A DNA stretch of 64,000 nucleotides from Tricholoma matsutake (GCA_026075535.2 AP026550.1:8122001-8186000), one strand, 5' to 3'; shown: positions 1-11,476, counted from the first letter of the stretch. Notes: generated by a model from the sequence alone, not told the origin. Made by a program: numbers and translations.

Positions 1-154
1 CTATTCTTTATCTGAAGCTTTGAAAAACACTAATATCACCGGACTCAAGAAAATCATTTTGATTTATGATATAATGTGCCAGTATTGGAAGAGGCTCAGA
101 CTTTGGATGGAGGAGAGTCAGTATATCCAGCTACCACTCAGCATCACCATTCTG
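1..154 (+). pseudogene. KDZ-family transposase, 5' fragment (piece 1)
   Basis: The frame reads into the window and shows the KDZ hallmark segment with the metal-site Asp in the motif IYDIMCQYWK (about residues 22-31 of the visible part). KDZ proteins are cut-and-paste transposases common in mushroom fungi. The frame stops at E1, which begins at 155. If E1 and one copy of the 8-bp duplication CCATTCTG are removed, the frame continues without a shift into the piece at 2137. The N-terminal part lies left of the window. Confidence 0.8.
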
Positions 155-474
155 GAGGTCTTTACACTCCCCCCCATATTCCTATAGGAATCCAATGATT
201 CTGATGATTCCAATTGGACTCCAATTGGAATCCAACCATATTCCGATGTCATTTTCACCAGCCAAATTGACATGAAATGGCACATTTAGTCCTAGTCCAG
301 TCTGATGTAGTCTGAGCAGATTCCGATCAGACTATCAGAATTTCCTAGGAATTTCCGATCATAGAGATCACATAGGACTAGTCTGAAGTTATGCTAAGAC
401 ATCAGACAACATAAGATTCTGATAGGAATGAAAGCAGCCTTGCTTAGCAAATATAGTATGAAAAATTAAACACA

Positions 475-557
475 CACACGAGAATTGAACACTTGACATT
501 ACAGAAGATTATGTAAGCCTAAACTGACAATAATACCATTAGGCTAAGCAGTCAGTA
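475..557 (-). ncRNA. tRNA-like unit of E1, left end, pointing outward
   Basis: On the minus strand an A-box-like TAGCCTAATGG (plus 536-546) is followed 44 bases on by a B-box-like GTGTTCAATTC (plus 482-492), and then by a T-run (TTTTT, plus about 463-467) that could end Pol III transcription. A D-arm-like fold is possible. A folded functional tRNA with a convincing acceptor stem is not seen, so this is called tRNA-like and not a tRNA gene. Confidence 0.45.
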
Positions 558-837
558 CAGGTAAGTGATCATACTACACTACATACCATTCTCGCAGGTG
601 TGATGACAAAGCACATAGCCGCATCATCACACCTGCCAGCTCATCACTCCCACCACCACCAACGATGACAAGCATGCCACTTCCATCCCCCCCACCTCAA
701 CCACCTCAACCCAGCAACTCCCACCACTCCCACTCCACCCCCATCTCTAGATGAGCCCCCAAGACTGGAAACAACCAGTTTCAACGTCATGCAGCCCAAA
801 TGACACCCAAATGATGCAATCATTGTTTGGGCCCATA

Positions 838-903
838 GTAAGTTTTTTTTTTCATTCATTTCTTACTTTTGTAAACTAACTAATTCATTTGTTTTGTTTC
901 TAG
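838..903 (+). other. Intron-like cassette of E1 with upstream palindrome
   Basis: The cassette has donor GTAAGT, a long T-rich tract, a branch-like ACTAACT and an acceptor TAG, 66 nt in all. It lies directly after a palindrome of the type CCCAAACGATG/CATCGTTTGGG (here 806-834). The same palindrome-plus-intron unit occurs at 3841, 12137, 12509, 23366 and, on the minus strand, 46250. Conservation of both splice signals in diverged copies argues against chance. Confidence 0.6.
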
Positions 904-1793
904 ATTCTAATCTACATGGGTAACAACAGACCAATGCAAGCCAACCCACACCCAACGACGCCACTGGCAACCCCCCTCCTCCTCATCAAAACGGGATGTG
1001 AGGGTATTGATTGTGGTCAGGAGTGCGGGGAGCAACACCAGGAGACCCCAGAAGGGGAATACCTGCCCGGTAAGCACCACACAACCCCTCCCCTCGTGCC
1101 ACATCACTGATGAACTGACAATGCACCCACCCCATGCCTACAAGCTGCTGCTCGTAGGGTGGATCATGAGTGTATGGACCCCCCACAACACTGATGACCT
1201 CCAGCACTCCCCATCACCGCCATGAGCGACTGCTCACAGGGTGTATATGGGGTGCGAGAGCACAGGAATGGCATGGAGGGATGACAATGGCACCAAATGA
1301 TGCACCTACAAGCAGCTGCCCATAGGGTGGTTTGTGGGTGCAGACAATGAGGGGGATGAACTACAAGGGTGACGAGGGGGGGGGACAAAACAACAAGGGG
1401 AAAGGGAGATGATGACCAGAAGAGGAGGGAGGGGAAGGAAGCCATGGGGGAGGCAAGGTGAGAGAGGCGAGACATGATGGAGACAAGAGGGAGGGGAAAT
1501 GATGGGACAGGGCTGATGAGACAGCTGACATGATGCACCACCACCCCCTCCCCCCCATTTTGTGGGGGGGTGGGTTTTTTTTGTAGAATTTGAAATAGTA
1601 TAATTAAATAGTATAATTAATTCTCCCCCCATGTTTGCGTGGGGGTTTTTTTTTAAATCTATATTAGTTATGTACTCCCTCGCGAAGACGTGAGGGCTCA
1701 ACAATTTTTTTTCAAGCTCTTTTGAGAGAGGTTAAAAATAAGTGAACTAATCCTAAGTGCTTTAAATGGACTTTATATTACATATTTATTAAT

Positions 1794-1888
1794 GCTCCTG
1801 TGGCTCAACTGGTTGAGCACTTGTTTGGTAGTCATGTCACTTATATACCAAGGTCTGGGGTTCAATTCCTGCTCTGCCCATTTATTTT
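1794..1888 (+). ncRNA. tRNA-like unit of E1, right end, pointing outward
   Basis: A box TGGCTCAACTGG starts at 1801 inside a D-stem GCTC/GAGC. B box GGTTCAATTCC lies at 1859-1869 and a TTTT terminator follows at about 1884-1887. The spacing between the boxes is about 58 bases, long for a standard tRNA but possible with an intron or long variable arm. A near-identical arrangement closes E4 (24055-24149). Confidence 0.5.
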
Positions 1889-2136
1889 GTAAGCACTTTC
1901 ACCATGTCAAGTCTTCCAAAATGGTGTGGTATTCCGACTACTACCTGTTGGAATTGCATAGGACTTTACTCAGAATTTACTAGGAATTTCTTGGAAATAA
2001 AAGTACATGGTCATCAAGATACATTCCGATTGGACTCCTAGGACTAGTAGGACTCCTATCAGACTCCTATCAGAAAACTTGGACTCCTAGGACTCCGATA
2101 GGAATACAGGGGGGAGTGCAAAGTTTACCCATTCTG

Positions 2137-2364
2137 CATGGTATTGGTCTTTTTCATGTCAGTGGCCATGTCTGGGAATGTTTCTCATGCTTTTCACTGA
2201 GTTTCATTCCCGGTGCTGGACAAGTGGATGGAGAAATCCTTGAATCATTGTGGTGAGTGTTGAATGAAATCTCACCTAGTACCCAAAATGCTACCATTTC
2301 TGGATGGATTGAAACCTTGGATGATCATATGGGGGATTCCAACTTCAAAAAAATGCAGGACAAC
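2137..2364 (+). pseudogene. KDZ-family transposase, middle fragment (piece 2)
   Basis: This continues piece 1 in frame after E1. It contains the KDZ block IGLFHVSGHVWECF, then SFIPGAGQVDGEILES and LNEISPSTQNA, ending near HMGDSNFKKMQDN. The Glu of DGEILE and the histidines match the family's conserved C-terminal catalytic part. The frame is cut at 2365 by the DDE element, and the KDZ gene resumes near 8920. Confidence 0.85.
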
Positions 2365-2668
2365 AGGTAGGTCTCATTCAGAACCAGCTTGATCACATGC
2401 ATCAGGAAAACCACTTTTTGACACAAGCTTTCCCAGGGTTAAAGGCTATTTCCCAGGACCCATCAAGTGCCCTGGAGTACCCTATGATGCCCTGTGATGT
2501 CCTGTGCCATATGATATTATACTGTAATTGCACCTCTGAGCATTTCAACAATGTCAACATAATTTTTAAATCAATTTTATAACAATCTAAAAGTAGATTA
2601 TATGACATTACATGATACACTAATGATACACTACTGTATTCTACTCTACCACTATGCAATGTCTAACC

Positions 2669-3245
2669 TATGCTGGCCTCTTGTCTAATTGGGACCTTCA
2701 AACGACACCTGAATAGAGTCAGAATAAGCCTAAGATCAGATCAAACAGATGAGAACTTACTAAGATCTCAAGTACCTCATATCAAGCCCCTACTAACAAA
2801 GATGTGGTTGTTGCAAAAGAATGAGTAAGCGCTGGCCTCTCATCTAAGCGGGACTTTCAAATGACACCTAAACAGAGTCAGAATAAGCCCAAGATCAAAT
2901 CAAACAGATGAGAACTTACTAAGATCTCAAGTACTCATATCAAGCCCCTACTGACAAAGATGTAGTTGTTGCGAAAGAATGAGTAAGCGCTGGCCTCTCG
3001 TCTAAGTGGGACCTTCAAACGACACCTAAACAGAGTCAGAATAAGCCTAAGATCATATCAAACAGATGAGAACTTACTAAGATCTCAAGTACTCATATCA
3101 AGTCCCTACTGACAAAGATGTGGTTGTTGCAAAAGAACAAGTAGGTGCTGGCCTCTTGTCTAATCAGGACCTTCAAACAACATCTAAATAGAGTCAGAAT
3201 AAGCCTAATATCATATAAAACAGACCAGGACTCACTTAAGATCTA
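2669..3245. repeat. Tandem array, unit about 158 bp, 3.6 copies
   Basis: The word GCTGGCCTCT recurs near 2670, 2832, 2990 and 3147. Whole units can be aligned between these points with few changes, mostly transitions. No coding frame runs through the array. Confidence 0.85.
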
Positions 3246-3264
3246 GAGCAACCAAAAACATACT

Positions 3265-4080
3265 CATACAGAAGGCAGGTTAAGTGTGGGTCACGGGTGA
3301 CAAAAGTGTGACCCATACCTGTACCCGGAGATACCCATAGCTATGACCCGCATGGGTTACCCCAGGCTCAAATTCAAGTTGGAAAGATAAGTCAATGTGC
3401 CCCATGGGGCGCAGCATTCCCACAGGTTGTTCACGTGACCACTGTGGTCAACAGTTGTCAATGCGAGATTATGCGTGATGTGGGGCTCTTGCAGCCCCAT
3501 GCAGCAGTCACTCGAGGGGATGGGTGCAGGTGGTGTGTCGGCTATAGTCATTGTTGTCAGGGATGATGTTTAAGTGAATTAAAATACCATGAGTAGAGCA
3601 CCCCATGGGGCACTCATGTGACTTATTCTATACAAGTGAATCAACTTAGAATAATAACCACCTTCAACAATGCTGCCATCCACCCTTTCACCTCACTAGT
3701 ACCACCTTTCCACTCCATCAACATCCACCACTGTGACTCCCATGCACATTCCCATGCCAGCAAGAACCACTAATGACCACCAACAAACCCTCTTGGGTGC
3801 AATGCAGGCCCAAACGATGATGGCATCATTTGGGCCCTAGGTAAGTTCTTTTCTCTGTTCCTTGTTCTTTTCAACTAAATAATGTATTTTGTTCATTTTT
3901 AGGAAGTATACTACTGACAGAGACATGTGCTGACATGATACACTCACAACTGAGACAATGGGGATGACGGGATGACAGGGATGAGATGACATGGATGATG
4001 AGGAGGCCCCAGGGACTTTCTGTACATATTAGTTTTTCTTTTGTAGTTATTTTGTACATACAAAAGAACATATAAACCCT
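3265..4080 (+). repeat. E2: relative of the E elements inside element L (modules without clear ends)
   Basis: A GGGTCACGGGTGAC-rich start is followed by a CA-rich stretch, the palindrome at 3812-3838 and an intron-like cassette at 3841-3902 (GTAAGT, CAACTAAAT, TTTTTAG). The sequence after the acceptor, TATACTACTG, matches those behind the cassettes of E3 and E4. Terminal repeats like those of E1 are not seen, so this is a degraded or chimeric relative. Confidence 0.5.
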
Positions 4081-4086
4081 AATAAC

Positions 4087-4795
4087 TCAAACTCAGTAGA
4101 TAAGTTGTAAAGACCCAAAAACCTAGTATGCCAACAATAGTAATGAAGTAAGTAAATGATTGTAATGAAGTAAACAATTTGTAATGAGGTTAGTAACCGG
4201 TCAATAACAGTTTGTAATGAAGTAAGTAAATAATTGTAATGAGGTTGGTAACAAGTCAATAACAGTTTGTAATGAAGGAAGTAAATAATTGTAATGAGGT
4301 TAGTAACAAGTCAATTACAGTTTGTAATGAAGTAAGTAAACAATTGGTAATGAGGTTAGTAACAGGTCAATTACTATTTGCAATGAATTCAGTAATACTT
4401 TTGTAATGAAGTCAGTAATGAAGTAAGTAAGCAATTGTAATGAGGTGAGTAACAAGTCAATGACAGTTTGTAATGACATAAGTAAATAATTGTAATGAGG
4501 TTAGTAACAAGTCAATAACAGTTTGTAATGAAGTAAGTAAATAATTGTAATGAGGTTAGTAACAAGTCAAATACAGTTTGTAATGAATTAAGTAAATAAT
4601 TGTAATGAGGTTAGTAACAAGTCAATAACAGTTTGTAATGACACAAGTAAATAATTGTAATGAGGTTAGTAACAAGTCAATTACAGTTTGTACTGAAGTA
4701 AGTAAAAAATTTGTAATGAGGTTAGTAACAGGTCAATTACCATTTGCAATGAATTCAGTAACACTTTTGTAATGAAGTCAGTAACAATCTTTGTA
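4087..4795. repeat. AT-rich minisatellite, unit about 58 bp, roughly 12 copies
   Basis: The words GTAATGAGGTTAGTAAC and GTAATGAAGTAAGTAAA alternate with a period near 58 bp through the interval. Units have no unique spacers, so this is a satellite and not a CRISPR array. Related single units recur up to 5540. Confidence 0.85.
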
Positions 4796-4799
4796 GTTG

Positions 4800-5530
4800 T
4801 AGGGACTTTGTGCATGAAAAAAGCCTGACGCAATATAGTGGACACCTAGTTTCATGCCTCGCGGTTTCTGGCCACAACACAACCAAACAAAACCCCTTGC
4901 CTTCTACAAGAGAAGAAATGACTTCCTCTTTACTACTTGTTATTTTGTAAGTCTTTTGTTAGTTAATGTGTTGACAGTGGGTAACAAATGTCATATTTAC
5001 AGGCTAATGGTATCAACAAGCTTCAACTACTGCATTATAAACTTGTTTACTGACTTCAATACAAATAATTACTCACTGCCTCAATACAAACCAAACTATT
5101 ATAAACAGTTTATACTGACTTCAATGCAAACTATTACAAGCAATTACCAACTTCAATAGGAACTATTATGAACAGGTCAGTTACAAACTTGTTCAATACA
5201 AACTATTACTCATGGACCCCCTCTATGCTATACTTATAGTCTAATATAATAATATTAGTAGCTGCATCAACAAGATGCTACTGCACTACACTAACTTTGT
5301 AAGTCCTTTGTTAGTCAATGCATTTACAGTTTCAATTAATGTTATATTTGCAGCCTAATTCTGTCTGTGTATTAACAAGCTATTACTACTTACACTCATG
5401 GATTTTTTCAAGTCCTGTAGTGACTGACCAAGAACTCATCAAGTTCATAAGTAGTAATGGTTTGTATTGAAGTTAGTAACATATTTGTAACAACTATAAT
5501 GAAGTTGGTAAAGAAATTTGTAATGATGTT
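4800..5530. other. No gene seen: degenerate relatives of the minisatellite
   Basis: This AT-rich tail of element L has two similar segments (about 4930-5040 and 5280-5400), each with a GTAAGT..TTTGTTAGT..ACAG layout and followed by CAAGCT. They resemble duplicated intron-like pieces. Frames are short and unsupported. Confidence 0.4.
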
Positions 5531-5804
5531 AGTGACATCTTTAGGGCAGGCCTTTGCTCAAGTGTCAGAGGCTATCCAGGAAGCATATGAATCATACATT
5601 CCTGAGGTGCCCTGGAGCACTTTGGACCAAAATTCACTACCCTGAAGACTGGCAAATAATGGCACTTTACCTACAGAGTGCCCAGGGTAGACAATTGCCT
5701 TGGATGCCCTGGCATGTCCCAAGGCATCCTAGGGTAACCCAGGACACCCTGGGGACAAAAGCAACTTTCCTGATGTGGTTGTGACCACATTATTAGGATA
5801 TAAA

Positions 5805-6813
5805 TCAAATTCTTTGTTTCTGGTCAAATTGGGTCAGAATGTCAGCAGGAATTGTCTGGTGCCCTCGAAATTTCTTTGCAGCTCAGGCAGCGTTCCATTC
5901 AAACCCATCTGATATGCATTCATGAATCAGAGTGATCGTGTCACAAACCTGGAAAGCAACAACTGTTGTCAAGTTAGGCATCTGATGACTCAGAAATAGA
6001 CATTGCAAATTACTCACCATCGCATGGATATCAAGGGAACTTCATCCAGTGCTTGAAGAACATTCTGCTCTAGGTCATCCTCCTTAGATGATGGGGGAAA
6101 TATTCGGTATTGTCTTTTTGCGTGTCCCCAGCATTGTTTGATGAAATTTAATTCACAGTGGAATTTTGGAAGAAACAAAATCTGAAATCCTTGTGCTTTG
6201 CATCAGCCTCAAGGATTGAATCAACATTCTTGAAATCTGGCTCGTTATAAAGCATCCTGTGGCAGCAATATGTTGTCGATCCTTCAAGGCAGTCAGTGAA
6301 TTTTTTACTGCATTGTGCCTTCATATTCTTGATGCCCTGATAACCTCGCTCTTCCAGGATTTGTACCATCCCTTTGAATTGTCCTGCATGCTTGTGCCCC
6401 TCAGGGTAATAGAACTGTTGTTCTGTTCCATCCTTGAATTTTCTGTTAGCCATTGGAATTTTCCGCTTCAAGATCTTTCCATCTGGTCCATAGATTGCTT
6501 TTCCTGTGTCATCTGTTGCATTAACTTCAACACAGAAATTTGCTGATGCCCCTTTTGTCATCTTTGAGGCTGATAGTTATCCTCCAGCCCATTTAAGCTG
6601 TGTCATGGCATTGTCAAAGATCAGAATGTGCCTCTCATGGGGATAATGCTTCTTTAAGATCTCCAATGCATGCGCAGCCTGTGTGCAGATATTTTCATTG
6701 TCAAAGTATCCATCGCAACCTTTCCCAGCTCTGAAAATGACACGAGCACTTTCTTTCCCATCTGGTGACCACAACCAACCATAATCTGCTGAGACGAAGT
6801 CAGCAATCATAAG
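5805..6813 (-). pseudogene. DDE-superfamily transposase, C-terminal part
   Basis: This is the catalytic half of a fungal DDE transposase. In reading order it has SADYGWLWSPDG, then the second catalytic Asp in LIFDNAMTQ, a Cys-rich stretch with FTDCLEGSTTYCCHRML, and the segment LNFIKQCWGHAK, followed across a short intron by RGHQTIPADIL near the end. In this family the third acidic residue is the Glu of LNFIE; here it is Lys, a G-to-A change that should abolish catalysis. A TGA also replaces a Trp codon near the C-terminus. The upstream half lies at 7529-8531, split off by the Gypsy LTR. Confidence 0.75.
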
Positions 6814-6818
6814 GGAAT

Positions 6819-7523
6819 TGTTAAGAACTGATCCTAGAGGGCTCATCGGAATCTGATCAGATGCTGTGGGTGATAATGGTGGGGACTGTTGGGTCGATGT
6901 GGATTCTGTGGGAGGGGAAACAGAAAGGACTTGGCTTCAGCTTGTAAGAAGCTGCGCCCTTCACCTCATCTGGTGTCCTAATTTCAAGTCATAAGTCTGG
7001 AGGCAGGAGCAGGAAAGTGTGGGTAAATGTGGGGAGGAGTACGGGAGGACTTAGGTTAAGTTCAGATGGAACTAGAACTTCAGAGGGAGACTAGAGGTCG
7101 AGTTGAATGGAGTTCAGACTCTTAGAAGACGGAGGTAGGAGTAGAAGGAGATTTGGATTGACAAGTTAAAGTCAAGTCTATGTTGATATACGAACTGAGG
7201 AATACAAGGCGAAACTAACTAGGCTTAAATACTGTAGTCCAGAATAATGTGGAAATGGAACAAAGACTGCGGCAGTGTCTCAACTGCATAGATAAATTAT
7301 CTTGCAGGAGCCGCACAGGAATCCGTAGTTGAATTTGCAATAGAGATGGCAGCCTTGGGAAGGCAGCCGTGGATGCTGTACAAGGTGGCCTGTTGCATAG
7401 CAGTGTGGGCAGTGCAGGGTGGCTGGGACAAAATCGGAAGGAGTAGGTAAATGTCGGGTTAGATGTGCAGAAAAGGGTCAGATGGAATGCGGGTTCCGAT
7501 CAGGTGAGGAATGGTTCTTGACA
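6819..7523 (-). mobile_element. Gypsy-type solo LTR (705 bp)
   Basis: Read on the minus strand it starts TGTCAAGAACC and ends GTTCTTAACA, with TG..CA termini. A perfect 5-bp duplication flanks it (GGAAT at 6814-6818 and 7524-7528). It is homologous to the LTR at 11477-13884. It is therefore a complete solo LTR, left by recombination of a full element within the DDE transposase gene. It also supplies an unoccupied version of the site where E3 inserted. Confidence 0.85.
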
Positions 7524-7528
7524 GGAAT

Positions 7529-8531
7529 GACCTTCTCCTTTGGCATAAGGTGTCACCTTTTCTGATTTGTGAACCCAGCATGTCTTCTGACAATCATGGC
7601 CATAGAACGTCGATTCATCATGGAAACACAAGACAGTATGAGGCTCATCAGATGACCCCTCCTCTGCCCCATCTCTGCCCCACTTCCATGTCTTAGCTTC
7701 TAACTCTTGGATGGCTGGAAGAAAGACATTTTGACAGTAGTTGACGACATCGGGTCTCTCATGCCCATCCACATACTGTCCATGTGGATGCACTGTCCAC
7801 CAGTACCCCATTTTCTGCATCCAGCAGTGGGCAGTTGCATGTGAAATGGTTGCTTTCTGGTTCAGCTTTGCCAAATTTTCAGGCCGTGCGACATAACAGA
7901 TAATGTCCTCTGTTGTGCAATATTCTCCAATACTCTGCAAGTGTAGGTGTAATTCCTGTGCAAAATCATCATCATCAATATGAGAATGGCTGGTGCACCC
8001 ATTCTGATGGTGCTCTGGGATAAATTCAGGATATGCAATGAACGCACAAGTCGAATCTCAGAGTGTCCATGCCATATAAATGTTGCTGCCAAGACTATTT
8101 GCTGTGCACAATGAAGCCGCTCCCCATCGTGATGAGGTAGGCTTTGCTTTCTGCATCTTGACATAGTTGTAGCACAATAACTTCATACCAGATAGCCATT
8201 CTGTGACAATTCTATCCAAACCTGGATCTTTAAATCCAGATCCTTTCTTGCGGCGTGGTTTCAGTATGTTTCCAAGATCATGAAAGGCTCTTTCAGCTTG
8301 TTCAACTGAAGGAGGGGGGATGAAATGTCCTGTCTTCCTTGGTTCCTCTGGTTCTTCCTCATCATCTCCACTATCAATTGGTCCAGTGTCATCTTGACCA
8401 TGCAACATTTCATCCTCATCATCCCAGGTCTCCTCATCATTGACTGGACTTTCTTCAGGTATTGTACCTGGTTCCTCAAACATGATCCCATCCAGAATCA
8501 ATGTTGCCATGACATTAGATTCTGCCAACAC
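7529..8531 (-). pseudogene. DDE-superfamily transposase, N-terminal part
   Basis: Frames on the minus strand carry an acidic N-terminal region, then LHLQSIGEYCTTEDIICYV, a helix-turn-helix-like region (KATISHATAHCWMQKMGY), GQYVDGHERPDVVNY and the first catalytic Asp in CFHDESTFYGHD. Similar coding continues upstream to about 8670. At least one in-frame TGA (near 8057, behind MAWTL) lies where the family continues. The protein is continued at 5805-6813 once the LTR is removed. It mobilised the element at 2365-8919 and is now dead. Confidence 0.75.
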
Positions 8532-8919
8532 AGATCATATAGAAGGATACTCTTGGCATGATGGAGTTGGTTCTCGAAGCAATTCCTGTGCATAATATGG
8601 GACAGGTGGGGTGTCAATACTGTCTATAACAGTCCCTGATGTGACCTGCTTTGGTGGCAGCCTTCCAAATCGGGAACATAGATTAGATTGAAAGTTTGCA
8701 ACATGAAAAATCTAATGGAGCTTCTCTACAACCAAAATTAAAAAATCAGTTCACAAGGAACCCTGGAGATTATGTTTTAGAAACTTTCTGTGCGGCCTAA
8801 ATTTTTAAATATGCTATTTTGTGAAGTGCATTAACTTTCTACTGGTCACCTCTGCCAAAATGTCACTCTCTGTCACTCTTTGATCATGTGATCAAGCTGG
8901 GTCTGAATGAGACCTACCT

Positions 8920-9232
8920 TAGGTGAGTACATGTTTGCACATTGCACCAGATTGACTTGGAACCAGATGCAGTGGTTACCACCACCCACCAATTCAGAGC
9001 CACTGTGGCAGGTGAGGAGGAACATTGGGTGGACCTATTGCAGTACACAACAAACTCAGACCCTGAGGAGATTGCAACCTAGAAAGAATTGGAAAAACAC
9101 TCTCAGGCAACACATCTAACCAATCCAGAAGCAATGGACATCTATAATATAAATCCTGGCCAGGTAGTGTTAACATGAAGCGACCTTCAAATAAACCTTC
9201 CAGAGGATGAAGATGAAACTGGTGATTAGTGA
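8920..9232 (+). pseudogene. KDZ-family transposase, C-terminal fragment (piece 3)
   Basis: After the DDE element a KDZ-like tail resumes, possibly behind an intron (GTGAGT at about 8924). It reads QYTTNSDPEEIAT, one TAG, NPEAMDIYNINPG, one TGA, then LPEDEDETGD. The motif MDIYNINPG is typical of the linker that precedes the C-terminal KDZ block. It is cut by the MITE at 9233. Confidence 0.6.
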
Positions 9233-9805
9233 ATGGCAGGGGTATGCAAAACCCTGGGGGTATTTGTCAAGCATAGGTGAGGGTAGGGGTGAGGGTACAG
9301 AATTTTTACCCTCAGCTAACCCTTACCCTTGGAAAGGGTCTGAGGGTAGGTAGAATCTCCTCTGGATGGGGGCATATAATACCAGGACTTCTACACAGAT
9401 TGCCCCAGTACCAGTCTGGTTTATGTTTTTGAGACAGTTCATAGTGCATGGCACAGCTCTTTTCTGGTTGTACATGTATGATATTTTTTATAAAAGGACT
9501 GCAACTGCAGTTCAACTGGCCATGACTGCAACTGGTGGTCCAGTTTAAGTCCTTTTTTTTTTTTTGTTCTATGGACAGGACTTTTAAACACTAACCACCT
9601 ACTAGTAACAGTTAATAGTTAAGGTGATTTTAAGTCACTTGTCTGACAATACCCTGGTGCACTACCCTGGGGGTATTGTGTACCCTCCATACCCCTCCAT
9701 ACCCTTACCCATACCCCTCAAAACCCTGACCCTTCCAAGGGGTAAGGGGTTTTGGAGGGTAGGGGTAAGGGTAGCCTCAAAATACCCCAGGGTTACCCCT
9801 GCCAT
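9233..9805. mobile_element. MITE with GGGTA-rich ends (573 bp)
   Basis: The ends ATGGCAGGGGTA (9233) and the complement TACCCCTGCCAT (ending 9805) are followed inward by arrays of GGGTAAGGGT and GAGGGTA words on both sides. No protein is encoded. It separates two KDZ fragments. A target duplication is not obvious. Confidence 0.7.
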
Positions 9806-11009
9806 ACTCTACCAGTGATGGAAAGGGTGAAACCACCTGGCTTGCTCTTGGCCTCAAACTTGAGGAAGCCCAGTGCATATCTGGCCATTGCAAAATATTC
9901 CTATGCTAACTGATATCAGACTGGCCATTCAGACCTTTATACATCAGCAGTGTTTAGTGTTGTCCAAGGCCGATAAGCTGAAGATTGCAACAAAGTGGCA
10001 AAACCTTGATACCAGAGTGGATTCCTTCATTGCTAAATCAGAACAATTTGTGAACAATGACACATTGGATGCACTGCAAAAGCTTGATGACTTGCCACTG
10101 AGACCAGTACTCCTATCACAAGCTCCTGATTACCAGACTAACTAGGATGATGATGATCAAAGCAACCCATTCATTACAAGGCCCCTGGTAGCAGCAGTCC
10201 ATACCACTGAAACATGCCCATTACCTCTTCCCTCTACATTTGGCTTTCCACAAATTACTCAGCTTGGTTTGGATTCCCTCACCCAGAAAGAGTTGAAATT
10301 GAGGGAAGGGCAAGCAAACAATGAGCTCCAGGGTGTTAGAATGGCTTTTGGTGAGAAATCTTTCTTATTCAGAAAGAATTTACATCTTGCCACATCCAAG
10401 AACAAAAAGGGAAGGGCTTGGTCAAAGGTGCATGCTATTAGCCACCGGGTTCAAGCACATTGTCAGGTATACAATACTGTGAGGGCTGCAATGGTATCAT
10501 TGGGATGTTCAGCTGAGATGCAGTCCAAGTATCAGGTATTCTGCTGGGATGCACTCAAGATTTCAGCTGCTATGGTGAGGGGTGGTACTGGCAATGCTGA
10601 TGGTGGAAGCCAGAGAGAGGATGAACCATTGGCATGGCTTTGGACCATTAATGTCCAAGCTGATGTCGAGGCAAACGAAATGATGAAAGAATGTAAGTAC
10701 ACCTCAATTCACTTCAATGAGTGCCTTCACTATTATTTAGTCTACAGGGTGCACTGGTTATGGGCAAATGCCAAACATGATAGATGTTTGGAGGAGTTAT
10801 CAATTACTAGTCATGAAATGGCTTGGATCCCACATTATTTTCTTCACAAAGCAGAGGTCTGGGTTAACTGCTTGGAGACTCAGACATCGCCAGGAGCTGT
10901 GGCATATACCAAATGTCAGGTGGCAAACTGGAAAAGGATGGCCACTTCCTCCATGCATATTTTCAAAGCCATACATCCAAGGGTAGGAAATGTCTGGGGT
11001 TTTGAGTAG
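9806..11009 (+). pseudogene. KDZ-family transposase, C-terminal fragment (piece 4)
   Basis: The coding holds the KDZ C-terminal block: KELKLREGQANNELQGVRMAFGE, then ARNK-like FRKNLHLATSKNKKGRAWSKVHAISHRVQ split by few changes, HYYLVYRVHWLWANAKHDRCLEEL and a final amphipathic stretch. From 10269 to 11009 the frame is open for 246 residues. Upstream (9873-10145) it is open in the same sense with a TAG between. This is the end of the gene entering at base 1. Confidence 0.75.
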
Positions 11010-11476
11010 CCAGGTAATCTGGCAATATCAGCTTGCAACCCCCAATGTTACATATGCAACAACAGAGGTGGTGTTTGCACTATTCAATCATACTTGCTGC
11101 ATGTACCATGCCACCAGCATTGTAACTCTGGCCCCACTGATGACACATCCATCTATCGCCAAATGGCTCCAATGGCTTGGATGGCTCAATTCAAGCCATG
11201 ACTGAAGACAACAAATGATGGTTTACTAATGTTACCTTTTTTTATAAAATTCTAAATAATTGGTGGACCAACCAGGTAATAATACTCCACTACTAGCTGT
11301 TCTGCTCAGGGACATTGTGATATATTAAGGTGTGCTGAGAGGATTAAAGGTGTACTGATCGAAGTCTGGGGTATATTAGGGTATATTGGGGCTGAAATAT
11401 GACCTGTAAATAGGCCTCAGGGACAGTCTGATGCAATATCAAGGTACCTAATGTATTTGCCAGCACAACCTGTGTA
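11010..11476. other. No gene seen between KDZ end and Gypsy LTR
   Basis: This is AT-rich sequence with short frames only. A stretch near 11330-11390 has GGGTATATTAGGGTATATTGG-like short repeats. It may be the 3' flank of the KDZ element; its terminal repeat was not identified. Confidence 0.35.

Larger units (their letters stand above)
155..2128. mobile_element. E1: hAT-like non-autonomous element with conserved modular interior
   Basis: The element is 1974 bp. It is flanked by CCATTCTG at 147-154 and 129 bases into the 2001 block (2129-2136), an 8-bp duplication typical of hAT. The ends are imperfect inverted repeats built on CTTTACACTCCCCC, followed inward by subterminal arrays of GGACTCC and GGAATCC words. 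No transposase is seen. The interior holds an antisense tRNA-like unit (about 475-557), a palindrome (806-834) abutting an intron-like cassette (838-903), three GAGC/GCTC hairpins (near 1139, 1223, 1310), two G/C hairpins (1622-1650, 1676-1699) and a sense tRNA-like unit (1794-1882). Short frames inside it look non-coding. Confidence 0.85.
2400..5775. mobile_element. Element L: repeat-filled insertion with CATCAGGAAA ends
   Basis: Left CATCAGGAAAACC (from 2400) matches the complement of the right end (CATCAGGAAAGTT, ending 5775), and both ends have CCAGGG-rich subterminal words. The inside is filled with a 158-bp tandem array, a stretch sharing the E-family palindrome and intron cassette, and a large AT-rich minisatellite. 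No transposase is seen. It lies directly behind the left inverted repeat of the DDE element. A target duplication is not clear, so the exact ends are provisional. Confidence 0.45.
2365..8919 (-). mobile_element. DDE-transposase element inserted in the KDZ gene
   Basis: A 35-bp inverted repeat marks both ends: AGGTAGGTCTCATTCAG at 2365 and its complement ending at 8919, extending inward to CTTGATCACATG. The KDZ gene is interrupted exactly between these points. The element codes for a DDE transposase on the minus strand (5805-8531 and slightly beyond). It has itself been invaded by element L (2400-5775) and by a Gypsy LTR (6819-7523). The target duplication could not be fixed. Confidence 0.65.

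Noticed and set aside
1164..1704. Pro/Ser/Leu-rich minus-strand frames in E1
   Set aside because: They arise from GGGGAGG/CCCTCC low-complexity DNA, overlap in several frames and are not kept in E3 or E4.
4087..4795. Possible CRISPR-like array
   Set aside because: Units of about 58 bp repeat head to tail without unique spacers, and the genome is fungal. It is a minisatellite.
9233..9805. Telomere-like GGGTA/GGGTAAGGG repeats
   Set aside because: The words are confined to both ends of one MITE in inverted orientation and vary; they are subterminal repeats, not interstitial telomere.
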